DNA from: Oxalobacter sp.
GTDB lineage: Bacteria > Pseudomonadota > Gammaproteobacteria > Burkholderiales > Burkholderiaceae_D
Reading direction: 5' to 3'
Assembly (NCBI GenBank): GCA_017524145.1
Contig: JAFWUI010000002.1
Coordinates: 1 to 64,000, forward strand
Length of the DNA stretch: 64,000 nt
Numbering within the stretch: position 1 is the first letter of the stretch; each line of letters starts with the position of its first letter. The notes beneath the pieces were generated by a model, which was given only the letters and a program-made list of their open reading frames with translations, ran no database searches and had not been told where the DNA came from. Made by a program: the position numbers and the translations under genes. This document shows positions 44,487-53,868 of the stretch, piece by piece.

Positions 44487-44509
44487 TAAGTACAAGAATG
44501 AATACAACG
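44487..44509 (+). repeat. Putative attR, 23-bp core repeat
   Basis: Shares TAAGTACAA, AATG and ACAACG with 32995-33017, 20 of 23 bases identical. AATAAGTACAAGA also matches, inverted, the second arm near the left end (33024-33036). Confidence 0.5.
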
Positions 44510-44536
44510 CTTGTTTTCACCTTGAAAAATATTGTT

Positions 44537-44587
44537 TTATTTCAACGCTTTATAAAATTCCTGTTGATTATTCAGCATCATCCACAT
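44537..44587 (-). pseudogene. 5' fragment resembling the 32513-32875 gene
   Basis: From the ATG at 44587, after AGGAGAGG, the minus strand reads MWMMLNNQQEFYKALK and stops. The first seven residues match MWIMLND of the gene at 32875, and the first 20 bases agree except for two or three. The rest of that gene is absent. It lies just outside the right att-like repeat. Confidence 0.3.
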
Positions 44588-44942
44588 GGACACCTCTCCT
44601 TTTTTACCAGCCGTATGCCTATATCAGGCTGCCGCCATTCTACACGGGGAAAACGATATACCGCAAAAATCACATTTTCATTAACAACCATATGAAAACG
44701 CCACTTCCTGACAGGCTGGATTCCCATCAGACCACCTGTCCCACAGACCGTCTTCCCCAGAAACACCGTCTAGACCGCCAACCTTTCCTTCCATGACAGA
44801 CTTCCCATGACATAGATACCCAGATTATGCCATGAAGCCGACAGAAACCATCCTTGCCGACCTTACCGGACAACAACCCTGCCAGATTGAAACGCACCTG
44901 CCACAGGTGTAGGATGGGTATTTTCTGAACCAGCCATTCAAA

Positions 44943-46136
44943 ATGCCCGACAGCGGACACGCCTCACCAAAAGACTTCGCCCTGATCATGGCGGCGACAT
45001 TCTTTTTCATGGGTTCCTATGTCATGGTCACGCCCCTGCTGACCGGATTCGCTGAAAGCCTTGGCTCCACCCATGTCATGATTGGCCTGATCGGGGGAGT
45101 GGCAAATATCGTGGCACTTTTCTTCCGTCCCTTCGTCGGTGCCATCATCGGCAGGCACCGCAAGGTCAGGCTCTGCCTGATTGCCGGCATCCTGCAGCTG
45201 CTCGGTGCTGTCGGATATTACTTCCTGTCTGATCCTTTCCTCATCCTCATCTGCCGTATCCTCGCCGGGGCAGGTTATGCGATGAGCTCACTCTGCCTCT
45301 CAACCTGGGTGGCTGAGATGATGCCCCCCCACCGCATCGGCTACGGCATTGCCATGTACGGCACGATGAACGCCCTGGCGATGGGGCTTGCCCCGGCATT
45401 CGGGGTGCTCATCTACCAGCATCTCGGCTACCGGATATCATTTGCCCTCGACATCTTCTTTGTCGTCGTCATGACTCTGCTGCCCTGCTTCATCAAGCAC
45501 AGCGGCAATCCACCGGTCGTCCAGCATACCCCTGAAGAAATCCGGAAAGCCCGCTTCCAGTTCTTCCTGCCCGCTGTCCTGCCGGTCGCCGTCATCAGCC
45601 TGATGTTCACCCTGCCCTATTACACGATGCAGACCTTCATCGTCCGCTACACCGAAGTCCGGCATATCCCAGTCATGGTCAGCCTGTTCTTCCCCTGCTA
45701 TGCCATCGTGCTCTTCCTGCTCAGGCTTGGCGCGAAAAGCCTGTTCGACCGTGTGGCGTTCATCTGGTTCATGCTCGCCTCCTCCCTCTCGGCGGGTATC
45801 GGCTATCTGGCACTGATTTTCATGGAAGGCAATATGCTGATGTTCCTTGGCGCCGCCTGCATGGCGGGCGGGTTCGGGTTCGCTTTCTCGGTCTGCCAGT
45901 CGCATGCCATCATCATTTCCGGCGAAGACCAGAAAGGCCTGGCAAACAGCACCTTCTACATCGGTGTCGATATCGGTATGTCAGCAGGCCCCTTTCTCGG
46001 TGCGATGCTCTGGGAATACCTGCCGATTGAATGGTTCTTCTGGGTCCTGTTCTGTTTCGCCCCAGCAACCCCTCTGCTATGGCTGCTGACCAAGCCTTTC
46101 AGAAAACATCCGCAGCAGGTTAAAATTCAAAATTAA
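44943..46136 (+). CDS. Major facilitator superfamily transporter
   Basis: 397 residues with about twelve membrane segments in the usual 6+6 layout. The MFS loop 2-3 motif appears as RPFVGAIIGRHRKVR, and the loop 8-9 equivalent is weaker. The ATG at 44943 follows a poor ribosome site. YNFM/YfcJ-like drug or metabolite exporters are the closest type by feel, but the substrate cannot be told. It stands alone in normal host composition, just right of the satellite and left of an AT-rich island. Confidence 0.85.
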   Translation: MPDSGHASPKDFALIMAATFFFMGSYVMVTPLLTGFAESLGSTHVMIGLIGGVANIVALFFRPFVGAIIGRHRKVRLCLIAGILQLLGAVGYYFLSDPFLILICRILAGAGYAMSSLCLSTWVAEMMPPHRIGYGIAMYGTMNALAMGLAPAFGVLIYQHLGYRISFALDIFFVVVMTLLPCFIKHSGNPPVVQHTPEEIRKARFQFFLPAVLPVAVISLMFTLPYYTMQTFIVRYTEVRHIPVMVSLFFPCYAIVLFLLRLGAKSLFDRVAFIWFMLASSLSAGIGYLALIFMEGNMLMFLGAACMAGGFGFAFSVCQSHAIIISGEDQKGLANSTFYIGVDIGMSAGPFLGAMLWEYLPIEWFFWVLFCFAPATPLLWLLTKPFRKHPQQVKIQN

Positions 46137-46165
46137 TAATTTACTAAATTGCATAATAATCATTC

Positions 46166-46171
46166 TATAAT
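46166..46171 (+). promoter_or_regulatory. -10 element for the restriction gene
   Basis: A consensus TATAAT lies 36 bases before the start codon in an AT-rich stretch. No -35 at standard spacing is convincing. Confidence 0.35.
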
Positions 46172-46206
46172 GCCTACGTAATGTGAAAATAATACGGAGA
46201 GAATAG

Positions 46207-47436
46207 ATGACTGCTGAAAAAAAGAAGATAAATGAAGTTTCTTTCAATCAACTTGAAAATACTGATTTATGGATTGATTGTATCTACAAGGGCGGTCTTG
46301 CGAAAAATATAGGCAGTGAAGTTTTAAGTCCTTTAATGCGAACAGGCAACTCAGGCGGATTTAGAAAGGTACTAAGCAAAAATAAGAAACATATTGCTTA
46401 TGTTGTCCTATTTACATCAATGGAAGAACTTGAATGGCCTGATTATCTAGATGAGGAAACAGGAATTTTCAGATACTATGGAGACAATCGAAAACCAGGT
46501 CAGGATATTCATAATACAAAGAAAAATGGGAATCTGTTACTCTGAGACATCTTTGAAAAATTAAATCTTAAAGCTTATCAAAAAATCCATCCTTTCTTCA
46601 TTTTTAAAAAACATGGAACTGGACGTGATGTAAAATTTCTTGGTCTTTCAGCTCCTGGAAATCCTTCTATTTCTCCTGATAGGGATTTAGTTTCATTTTG
46701 GAGAACCATGGAAGGAAACCGCTTTCAAAACTATGAAGCTTACTTCACTATCTTAGATACGGGAGAAGAACCCATCTCTCGAAAATGGTTAAATGCACTG
46801 ATTAATGAACCAGAAAATTCCGATATATACGCTCCTGAAGTATGGAAAGAATTTACTGCTAAAGGAAGAGACGGGATTGTACCGCTGAAAGCTAAACGCA
46901 TTAAAAAACAACCTTCAAAATTCGACCAATTACAAATGGATGAAGAAGGTCGAATATGTATCAAAAGAATCCGTGAATTTTGCAGTTATGATAATTATGT
47001 AAGTTTTGAGGCATGTGCAACAGATCTTATACAAAAGATGGATAATAACTTTATTGATTTCTCATTAACACGTCCATGGCGTGATGGTGGGCGAGATGCT
47101 ATTGGGTATTATCAGATAACCCAAAACAGTAAATCAAATTATCCTCTTAAGATTGACTGTGCACTTGAAGCTAAATGCTATGATGAAAATAAGGCTGTAG
47201 GTGTAAGAGAAATGTCCCGCTTAATATCGCGAATTCGATATCGACAATTTGGAATCATGGTAACGACTAGTTATGTAAACAGCCAAGCCTATAGTGAGGT
47301 TATTGATGATGGACATCCTATTCTGATTGTTACATGTTCAGATATAGCCTCTATTCTCCGTCATAACAATATTAATAGCGGCAATATAAATCCATGGTTA
47401 GAGAGTGTAGTTGATAAATATCATCGCCTTTCTTAG
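46207..47436 (+). pseudogene. AspBHI-like modification-dependent restriction enzyme, nonsense-interrupted
   Basis: One reading frame runs from 46207 to 47436 with a single in-frame TGA at 46543-46545 (NGNLLL*DIFEKLN). A CGA-to-TGA change would explain it, since an Arg fits there. The N-terminal part has the AspBHI-like recognition-domain pattern (LEWPDYLDEETGIFRYYGDNRKPGQDIH). The C-terminal part is an Mrr-type PD-(D/E)xK nuclease, with Asp in DGGRDAIGY and ExK in CALEAKCY. Such type IV enzymes cut DNA with modified cytosines. GC content is clearly lower than in the surroundings, so it was probably acquired. Two separate proteins or read-through are less likely alternatives. Confidence 0.72.
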
Positions 47437-47469
47437 CAACTTATCCTATTTTAGTAATATTCCATTCTT

Positions 47470-49221
47470 TTAAGCCAATGCCAGCCCCACAGCATCTGGT
47501 TCAGTCGATGCTTCCTGTCCATGGCGGTCTGCCCGGTTCTGCCAAAGGTCGATATGACGGTAGGTACCCAGTCCTTTTGGTTCACGGTGAGCAATGACGA
47601 TGATGCTGCTGTCCGGCAGATGGGTCCGGATCAGACGGTACAGTTTTTCCTCTGCCTCGATATCCAGTGAGCTGGTGCCTTCGTCGAGGAATATCCAGTC
47701 TGGTTTGGCATAGAGGATGCGGGCAATCTGCAGCCGTTGCAGTTCACCACCGGAAAGGCGGTAGTCATCACCGATATCGGTGGCTTTCTTGAGCTGTTCT
47801 TCATGGCGTGGCTCGTTCAGGCCAACCAACTGCAGCAGTTCACGGATTTTCTCCATATCCTGTGGCGGTTCAGGATAAGCAACGCACTCTGCCAGACTGC
47901 CTAAAGGCAGGTAGGCTTTCTGCGGTGAAAAGACGGTTTTCCCTTCAGGCACCGCCAGCTTCCCTCGGCAATGCGGCCAGATACCGGAAAGTGCTTTCAG
48001 CAGGGTTGACTTGCCGATACCGGAGGGACCATCAATCCAGACGGTGTCACCCGGCTGAATGGTCAGGTTCTCGATACTCAAGAGTTCCCTGCCGGAAGGA
48101 TCGCAGACGGTCAGACCTTTGATATGGTAGCTGCCATCGTTGGATCCGGCCTTCTCAACAGGCGGAGGCATGGCGGCGACTTCATCAATCTGCTCCATGA
48201 AATCGGAAAGACGGTTGGTGGTTGCGCTGAGTTCCGCTAGTTCACGGTAGGAGAAGATGAACCAGGACATCGTGGTGACAAGCCGCATGAAGGCTGACCC
48301 CAGCTGCATCAGACCACCCAAAGCGACATGTCCAGCCAGATAGGCGGGAAATGCCAAGAAGGTCGGTATCCGCAGGACGGTCATATAGTAAGGACGGGTG
48401 AAAAGCCCAAGGATGAATTCCCGGTTGATACGCGCACGCCAGTTGTCGAGAATCCTGAGATAGCGGTTGTCGATGATCTTGCGTTCTGCCTTTTCTCCGT
48501 TTTCCAATGCGACTGCTTCCTTGAATTCACGCAGTCTTGCCAATGCAAAACGCATGTCTGCCTCACGGTGCTGCTGGATGACATTGAGGCGCATCAGCGG
48601 TGACCCCATCCAATGGGTCAACGTACTGGAAATCAGCACATAGATGGGTGCCACGATGATCAGGTAATGCCTGATATAGTATGTTTCACCGAATAGATGG
48701 ATTTCGAGTGGGAAATCAGACAGTTTCCACAAGATGAAGACATAGGTGGACAGACTGATGATGGCACTGAACAGGTCCAGTGCCTTGCCGGTCAGACGGT
48801 CCACAAAGATACGGCAGTCTTCTGAGATACGCTGGTCTGGATTGTCCAAGGCAGAAGATTCATCGGTGTTCAGGTGCCAGAAGGCCTTGTCGGCGAACCA
48901 ACGCCCCAGAAAGGTGTTTGTCAGGATGGTCCGCCAGCGTATCTGCACCAGCTGGCGGAGATAGGTCGCCACCAGGTACTGGAAGGCATTGACGCCGGTG
49001 ATGATGGCAAAAACACCGATCTGGTAAAGCGCGCCACTGGCATCATATTTTTCCAAGGCACTGTAGAAATCCTTGTTCCACATAATCATCTTCATGGAAA
49101 GGTAGATTTCAAACAGGTTCAGGCCAAGGATGATGCAGCAGTAGAGGATACCGACCTTCCCGCCAGGTCCCCTGACGCATAAGACGGTCAAATCCCAGAT
49201 ACGCTTCAATGTTCTGTTCAT
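47470..49221 (-). CDS. SbmA/YddA-type ABC transporter (fused permease-ATPase)
   Basis: 583 residues. The N-terminal half is an SbmA/BacA-like membrane domain of about six segments (LFEIYLSMKMIMWNKDFYSAL, QIRWRTILTNTFLGRWF). The C-terminal half is an ATPase: Walker A GPSGIGKST, signature LSGGELQ and Walker B WIFLDE. Relatives carry peptides, vitamin B12 or other bulky molecules. It is the last gene of the heme locus on this strand, starting 28 bases after chaN ends. No HmuTUV-type heme importer is present, so it is a candidate inner-membrane heme or tetrapyrrole transporter; this is inference from position. Confidence 0.85.
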   Translation of the reverse strand: MNRTLKRIWDLTVLCVRGPGGKVGILYCCIILGLNLFEIYLSMKMIMWNKDFYSALEKYDASGALYQIGVFAIITGVNAFQYLVATYLRQLVQIRWRTILTNTFLGRWFADKAFWHLNTDESSALDNPDQRISEDCRIFVDRLTGKALDLFSAIISLSTYVFILWKLSDFPLEIHLFGETYYIRHYLIIVAPIYVLISSTLTHWMGSPLMRLNVIQQHREADMRFALARLREFKEAVALENGEKAERKIIDNRYLRILDNWRARINREFILGLFTRPYYMTVLRIPTFLAFPAYLAGHVALGGLMQLGSAFMRLVTTMSWFIFSYRELAELSATTNRLSDFMEQIDEVAAMPPPVEKAGSNDGSYHIKGLTVCDPSGRELLSIENLTIQPGDTVWIDGPSGIGKSTLLKALSGIWPHCRGKLAVPEGKTVFSPQKAYLPLGSLAECVAYPEPPQDMEKIRELLQLVGLNEPRHEEQLKKATDIGDDYRLSGGELQRLQIARILYAKPDWIFLDEGTSSLDIEAEEKLYRLIRTHLPDSSIIVIAHREPKGLGTYRHIDLWQNRADRHGQEASTEPDAVGLALA

Positions 49222-49249
49222 GATGCTTCGATGGTGGTTTATGGTTTAT

Positions 49250-50170
49250 TCAGTTGCCTGGGTTCTCCGGACGTTTCTTGGGTATCCGGCGCTCCGGGAT
49301 GGGTTCTGGCATATCCAGCCGGAAAACCGCATCGGCGAAAGATTGGGGCGGTACTCCGTTTTCCCCGGGGATGTCAGGACGCAGCTGCCAGTTTTCACTT
49401 TGTGAAGGCAACAGTACTGCTGTATCGGTGATGCCGAGGTCAGCCAACTGGTAAGGGGTACCGAAACGGTATTCGAGATGTCCCCTGCCGATGATGCCGA
49501 TGATGAGTGGGGCCTCGCCAGTCGCCTTGATGGCTTCTTCACGGGCATAGGCGATGTTGCAGGCAAAGGCTCTGTCCCATGTCTGCATCGCCCGCATGAA
49601 GCGTCCGCCATCGACAGGGATGTTTCCTTGTCTACCCGCGTTGCCACCGGTCATTGCCAATAGATGCCTGACATAACTGGGCAGTGGCGGCGCCGACGGT
49701 GTAAGTCCATCACGTTCCTCAATCGGAACGGCATCCCACCCTTCCTTGCCGACACGGGTCACCAGTTCACGGTAGCAGTTGAGTGCCAGCATCCTGACCC
49801 TGTTCTGGCGGCAGAAATGGAACAGCGGCAGATAGATTTCCGGTGGGAATCCCCAGACGGTCTTCCATTCGGCTTTCTCCAGGAAAGCTGCGGTATCGAG
49901 TCTGCCTGCCACCCATTCATCCAGCACGGGCTGGATACGCCGGGGGAACATCTCGAACCCCATCATCATGTTGGGACGGCGTGCATATAAGAATGATGCT
50001 GTATGCAGCTGCCAGCGGTGGATTTCCGCAATGTCATGGGTCTCTCCCAGCATGACTACGGATTTTTCCGCCATTTTTTCCATCAGCGTTGAAAAGGGAA
50101 TGGATTGCCCCGTTGCCGGGGCAATCCATGTGCCACGCGGATGGAAAACAGAATCGTTCTGTTTTTCCAT
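49250..50170 (-). CDS. ChaN-family heme-binding protein
   Basis: 306 residues. The ChaN/EreA-like fold is indicated by VVMLGETHDIAEIHRWQL and MMGFEMFPRRIQPVLDEW near the N-terminus, and IIGRGHLEYRFGTPYQL towards the end. ChaN of Campylobacter binds two stacked hemes in the outer membrane. Unlike that lipoprotein, no signal peptide is evident here, so it may be cytoplasmic. The ATG at 50170 follows AGGAGG. It lies 17 bases after the receptor gene, in the same heme operon. Confidence 0.82.
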   Translation of the reverse strand: MEKQNDSVFHPRGTWIAPATGQSIPFSTLMEKMAEKSVVMLGETHDIAEIHRWQLHTASFLYARRPNMMMGFEMFPRRIQPVLDEWVAGRLDTAAFLEKAEWKTVWGFPPEIYLPLFHFCRQNRVRMLALNCYRELVTRVGKEGWDAVPIEERDGLTPSAPPLPSYVRHLLAMTGGNAGRQGNIPVDGGRFMRAMQTWDRAFACNIAYAREEAIKATGEAPLIIGIIGRGHLEYRFGTPYQLADLGITDTAVLLPSQSENWQLRPDIPGENGVPPQSFADAVFRLDMPEPIPERRIPKKRPENPGN

Positions 50171-50187
50171 CAAGGCCTCCTACGAAA

Positions 50188-52566
50188 TCAGAATGTCGCT
50201 TGCAGCGAGACGACAAATGTCCTGCCTGGTGCAGTGTAAAGTTCCAACGGGTTGGCAGGATTTGTCTTGTTGTCAACACTCCAATCCCCTGCGGTGTAGT
50301 CGAAATACCGTTTGTTCAGGATGTTGGTGACAGATGCGGTCAGTTTCAGGTTCTTGGTCATCTGCCAGTTGACATAACCATCAAAGACTGCATAGCCCCC
50401 CGGTTTGAAGTTGTCTTTGCCTTCTGAATCTTTGTCAACACGGCGGACAGCACGGGCAAATGTGCCGAAGAGCTCGGATGTGATGTTGTATTCAGGCATT
50501 TTCCATTTCAGTCCGACGACAGCAGTCAGTGGCGGAACATTCCATGGGGTCTTGTTGCCATTTTCATCCTCATATTTGGCATATTGCCAATCAACGCTGC
50601 CGTTCAGGCTCCAGTTCCTGGCAAACTGCCATTCACCCGACGCCTCAACCCCATAAATCCTCATCTGGTCAAGGTTGTCATAGGAAATCGTTGTCGGAGA
50701 CTGCTGCCGCTGGGCGATGAAGTCATCGTAATCGCTGTAGAATGCGCCAACCGAGAACCAGCCTTTGTCATATTTACCCCGGAAACCGACTTCATAGGTG
50801 TCAACGGTTTCAGGTTTCAGGTCTGGATTGGGAATCAGGCTCATCGTATCTCCCTCAAAGCTCATGAAAAGCTGCTGAGCCGTCGGCATCTTGAAACCTT
50901 TCGCATAACGCGCATAGGTTGAATAAGTGTCATCAAACTTGAAGATGGCACCAATCTGGGGAAGCCATTTGTTTTCACTGATTTTCCGTGCTTCATACCC
51001 GGTAACGTCCTGGAATCCACTGCCGCCCTTTGGATCAACTGAATAATGGGCACGGCGGATACCCGGAGTGACTGTCAGACGGTCTCCAAACAGCTTGATT
51101 TCATCTTGGATATACAAGTCTGCACGGGTGGTGTCTGCATTCGGGAAAAGTGGATTCATCCGATTGGACAGCTGACTGCCTTTCTTGAAGGTACCGGCGG
51201 TGTAGTCTGTTTCCTCAACGGAATATTTTGTTTCGGTCAGGTCACCTTGGAAACCGTAGGTCAGCTTATGGGAGGTATCTGCCCAGTCAAAACTGGAGGT
51301 CAATTGGATGTCAGCCTGCCAGAAGTTCTGTTCGTAATCGGTATCCCGTCGGGTATTGATATGGTCACCCGGTTTGACATAGGGATAGGATAGTCCCATC
51401 ATCCGTCCAATCATGGCTCCCATCATCGGACCATACAGTGCCATATAATCGGTGGGGTCGGTGAAGTAGTTCCTGTCCCGGCGGACTTCCCGTTCCTGTT
51501 CAGAATAGGAAATCCGCCATTTCAGGTTGTCCAACCAGTTGGCGTTGACATCCCATTTATGTTCCAGGGCAAAACGCCATCTCTTCTGGTCCTGGTTGCG
51601 GTGGTCATAGCCGTTCAATGCTGCACCGGTCGCTGACATGAAAGGGATGTGCGAGTTGGTATCTGCCTCAAAGAATTCACCGGTCAGCTTGAACTGATGG
51701 TCTTGATTCGGACGGTAAACCAGTTTAGCCAAGACATTATCGACTTCGGTATGCGACGGTGGCAGTTTGTCGCATGGAAAACCTTCCCTGCCGCAGTTGC
51801 GGTCACGTGCCCTTCTCAGACGGGTTTCCTCATAGGTCCTGTGCGTATAGCCCAACAGTGCCTGGGTGGTGTCATTGAACTGGAATGCCATGGAACCATG
51901 CTCGCTTTTCCCATAGTTCAACCCATCCCAACCAAGTGAGGCCTTTCCGCCAAACTCCCTGCCTTTCAGCAGGTCATCCGGATCGATGGTCTGGTAGGAA
52001 ACCATGCCCCCCATTGCATCTGCCCCCCATAGTGTCGAAGCGGGACCCCGGGAAATCTCAGCGGATTTCAGCATCTGGGTATCGACAAACATCCGGTTGC
52101 CGACATCGCCCTGTACACCTGCAGATTCCAAGATACGGTCACCATCCACCACGGTCAGGATACGGTTTCCACCAACACCCCGCATCGAGATGCTGCCAAG
52201 GTCACCGAATGCCGAATTGGCGACAGAGACCTGCCTGTTGACATGGACACCAGGGGTATGGCGCAGCATTTCCTCAACATTGTTGACATTATGGTCATCC
52301 ATCGTCTGACGGGTGATGACATTGATGGTCTGCGGCACATTCAGGATTTTTTGCTCCTGACGGGTTGCAGTTACGGTAATCGCATCCATCTGCATGACAT
52401 CGCCTGACGTCATGCTTTCGGGCAGTGCTGACTGCTGTGCAACATCAGCAACCGGTGCCTTCTGCTGGATTGCCTCTGCTGGTTGTGTTTCCTGTGCCCT
52501 TGCCTGCAAGGCAAGGAAGAGTGCAGAGGCGAGGCAAACACCGACAACGGGGTACTGCTTTCTCAT
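50188..52566 (-). CDS. TonB-dependent heme/hemoglobin receptor
   Basis: 792 residues. Signal peptide (VVGVCLASALFLALQARAQ), TonB box region (MDAITVTATRQ), plug domain (NVPQTINVITRQTMDDHNV... MRGVGGNRILTVVDG) and a 22-strand barrel ending in a terminal Phe (VVSLQATF). The heme-receptor signature FRAP...NPNL appears as FKMPTAQQLF and NPDLKPETVD. It brings heme or heme-protein complexes across the outer membrane, powered by the TonB-ExbB-ExbD genes next to it. A Cys-containing loop (CGREGFPC) may form a disulfide. Confidence 0.92.
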   Translation of the reverse strand: MRKQYPVVGVCLASALFLALQARAQETQPAEAIQQKAPVADVAQQSALPESMTSGDVMQMDAITVTATRQEQKILNVPQTINVITRQTMDDHNVNNVEEMLRHTPGVHVNRQVSVANSAFGDLGSISMRGVGGNRILTVVDGDRILESAGVQGDVGNRMFVDTQMLKSAEISRGPASTLWGADAMGGMVSYQTIDPDDLLKGREFGGKASLGWDGLNYGKSEHGSMAFQFNDTTQALLGYTHRTYEETRLRRARDRNCGREGFPCDKLPPSHTEVDNVLAKLVYRPNQDHQFKLTGEFFEADTNSHIPFMSATGAALNGYDHRNQDQKRWRFALEHKWDVNANWLDNLKWRISYSEQEREVRRDRNYFTDPTDYMALYGPMMGAMIGRMMGLSYPYVKPGDHINTRRDTDYEQNFWQADIQLTSSFDWADTSHKLTYGFQGDLTETKYSVEETDYTAGTFKKGSQLSNRMNPLFPNADTTRADLYIQDEIKLFGDRLTVTPGIRRAHYSVDPKGGSGFQDVTGYEARKISENKWLPQIGAIFKFDDTYSTYARYAKGFKMPTAQQLFMSFEGDTMSLIPNPDLKPETVDTYEVGFRGKYDKGWFSVGAFYSDYDDFIAQRQQSPTTISYDNLDQMRIYGVEASGEWQFARNWSLNGSVDWQYAKYEDENGNKTPWNVPPLTAVVGLKWKMPEYNITSELFGTFARAVRRVDKDSEGKDNFKPGGYAVFDGYVNWQMTKNLKLTASVTNILNKRYFDYTAGDWSVDNKTNPANPLELYTAPGRTFVVSLQATF

Positions 52567-52644
52567 GGTTTTTCCTATTCCTTTTAAAGATTTGCTTTCA
52601 AATGCTGTATGGGTTGAAAAATGACTGCCTGTCTTTTTATGGAT

Positions 52645-53070
52645 TTATTTTTTTTCGGGTTGTGTCACGAACCCGATGCGTGTCAGTCCAGACTGACCGG
52701 CATCTGACAATGTCTGGGCAACGGACTGGTAATCGGTATGCCTGTCCGCATAGATATGGACTTCTGGCATCGGTTTTTTCTGGGCGGCTGCCGCAAACAA
52801 CGCACGGCTTTCTTCGCGGCTGACGGCCTTTCCATCAATATGGCGTGTACCATCTGCACTGATGGAAACCGCCATCTTGGCAGGTACCTGGATACCTGCC
52901 GATGAATCTGCTTTCGGAAGGTCGATCTTGATTGCCTGCCCGATCAATGGCGCAGTGACGATGAAGATGACCAGCAGCACCAGCATGACATCGATGAGCG
53001 GAATCATGTTCATCTCGGTCATCGGGGTGCCACTGCCCTGCCTGGATGGGAATCTGCTGCCGAAAGCCAT
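52645..53070 (-). CDS. exbD: Biopolymer transport protein ExbD
   Basis: 141 residues. Short cytoplasmic tail, one membrane helix with the proton-carrying Asp (MNMIPLIDVMLVLLVIFIVTAP), then a periplasmic domain. The start overlaps the exbB stop by one base (TAATG). It works with ExbB to energise TonB. Confidence 0.95.
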   Translation of the reverse strand: MAFGSRFPSRQGSGTPMTEMNMIPLIDVMLVLLVIFIVTAPLIGQAIKIDLPKADSSAGIQVPAKMAVSISADGTRHIDGKAVSREESRALFAAAAQKKPMPEVHIYADRHTDYQSVAQTLSDAGQSGLTRIGFVTQPEKK

Positions 53071-53831
53071 TATTTTTCCTTCCGTGCAAATGGGATGACA
53101 CTGCCAGCCTTGGCATCAGTGACTTCAGCTGCCTGCGGCATGGCATAGGGTTTGCCGGTTGTCAGGAAGGTCAGCAGTTCATTGGCGAACGCATCGAGCT
53201 TGGCGAGGGTGACGTTGTTCATCCGGAGCAGCCAGTTGTAACCGATGACGGCTGGGATGGCGGTTGCCAATCCAATGCCTGTCATGATGAGGGCTTCACC
53301 GACAGGGCCTGCAACCTGTCCTAAAGAGGCGGATCCACCGGTTCCGATGGCAATCAGTGCATGGTAGATGCCCCAGACTGTCCCGAAAAGCCCGACAAAC
53401 GGTGCGGTTGACCCGATGGTTGCCAGAACGGTCAGCCCTTTGGCAAGGCGGGTGGCATCTTCATCAATCACCATGCGCATGGTCCGGATGATGAATTCCT
53501 GCTGGGTGCCTGCCTCAGACAGTTTGGAGGCTCCGTAGGTTTCATGGTGTGCCTTCGCATGCTGGGCATGGGCTGTCAGGTGCGAAAACGGGCATTGGAT
53601 GCCATGGACCTGGATTTCATGCTGGACGCTTTCCAATGAGGTGGCATTCCAGAACAGCTGCAGGAATGACTGGCTGCTGTTCTTCTGTTTCCATGCTGCG
53701 ATACCTTTGACGATGATGATGGTCCATGACACGATAGACATGGAGACCAGGACAAAAAAGAGGAATTTGCCCAGAAAATCGCTATGGCTGATGAAATGGC
53801 TGAAGCCGAAAACATTTTCAGTTGTTTCCAT
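53070..53831 (-). CDS. exbB: Biopolymer transport protein ExbB
   Basis: 253 residues with three membrane helices. The MotA/TolQ/ExbB core is visible: LTVLATIGSTAPFVGLFGTVWGIYHAL, then VAGPVGEALIMTGIGLATAIPAVIGYNW. It forms the pentameric proton channel around ExbD. Gene order tonB-exbB-exbD-receptor points to a dedicated heme-uptake motor. Confidence 0.95.
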   Translation of the reverse strand: METTENVFGFSHFISHSDFLGKFLFFVLVSMSIVSWTIIIVKGIAAWKQKNSSQSFLQLFWNATSLESVQHEIQVHGIQCPFSHLTAHAQHAKAHHETYGASKLSEAGTQQEFIIRTMRMVIDEDATRLAKGLTVLATIGSTAPFVGLFGTVWGIYHALIAIGTGGSASLGQVAGPVGEALIMTGIGLATAIPAVIGYNWLLRMNNVTLAKLDAFANELLTFLTTGKPYAMPQAAEVTDAKAGSVIPFARKEK

Positions 53832-53868
53832 TCTCTGACTGTTGCTCCTTGTCTTTGCTTTTATCTGG

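Larger units (their letters stand above)
32995..44509 (+). mobile_element. Integrated phage-satellite-like element (P4/PICI type)
   Basis: About 11.5 kb bounded by imperfect 23-bp direct repeats. Order: integrase, iteron region, minus-strand operon of seven small genes including an AlpA-like regulator, regulatory centre, plus-strand operon alpA-like / two paralogues / TOPRIM-DUF927 replicase, a small ribbon-helix-helix-like gene, inverted iteron region, cos-like sequence, terminator. No virion structural genes are visible. Size and gene set fit a cos-type phage-inducible island or P4-like satellite. The boundary repeats and cos site are inferred from sequence alone. Confidence 0.65.

Noticed and set aside
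45438..45905. 155-codon acidic frame opposite the MFS gene
   Set aside because: Low-complexity Asp/Glu/Gln/His composition typical of the reverse strand of a membrane protein gene.
46543..46545. Selenocysteine at the in-frame TGA
   Set aside because: No selenoprotein relatives, no SECIS-like hairpin evident just after the codon, and an Arg-to-stop change explains it simply.
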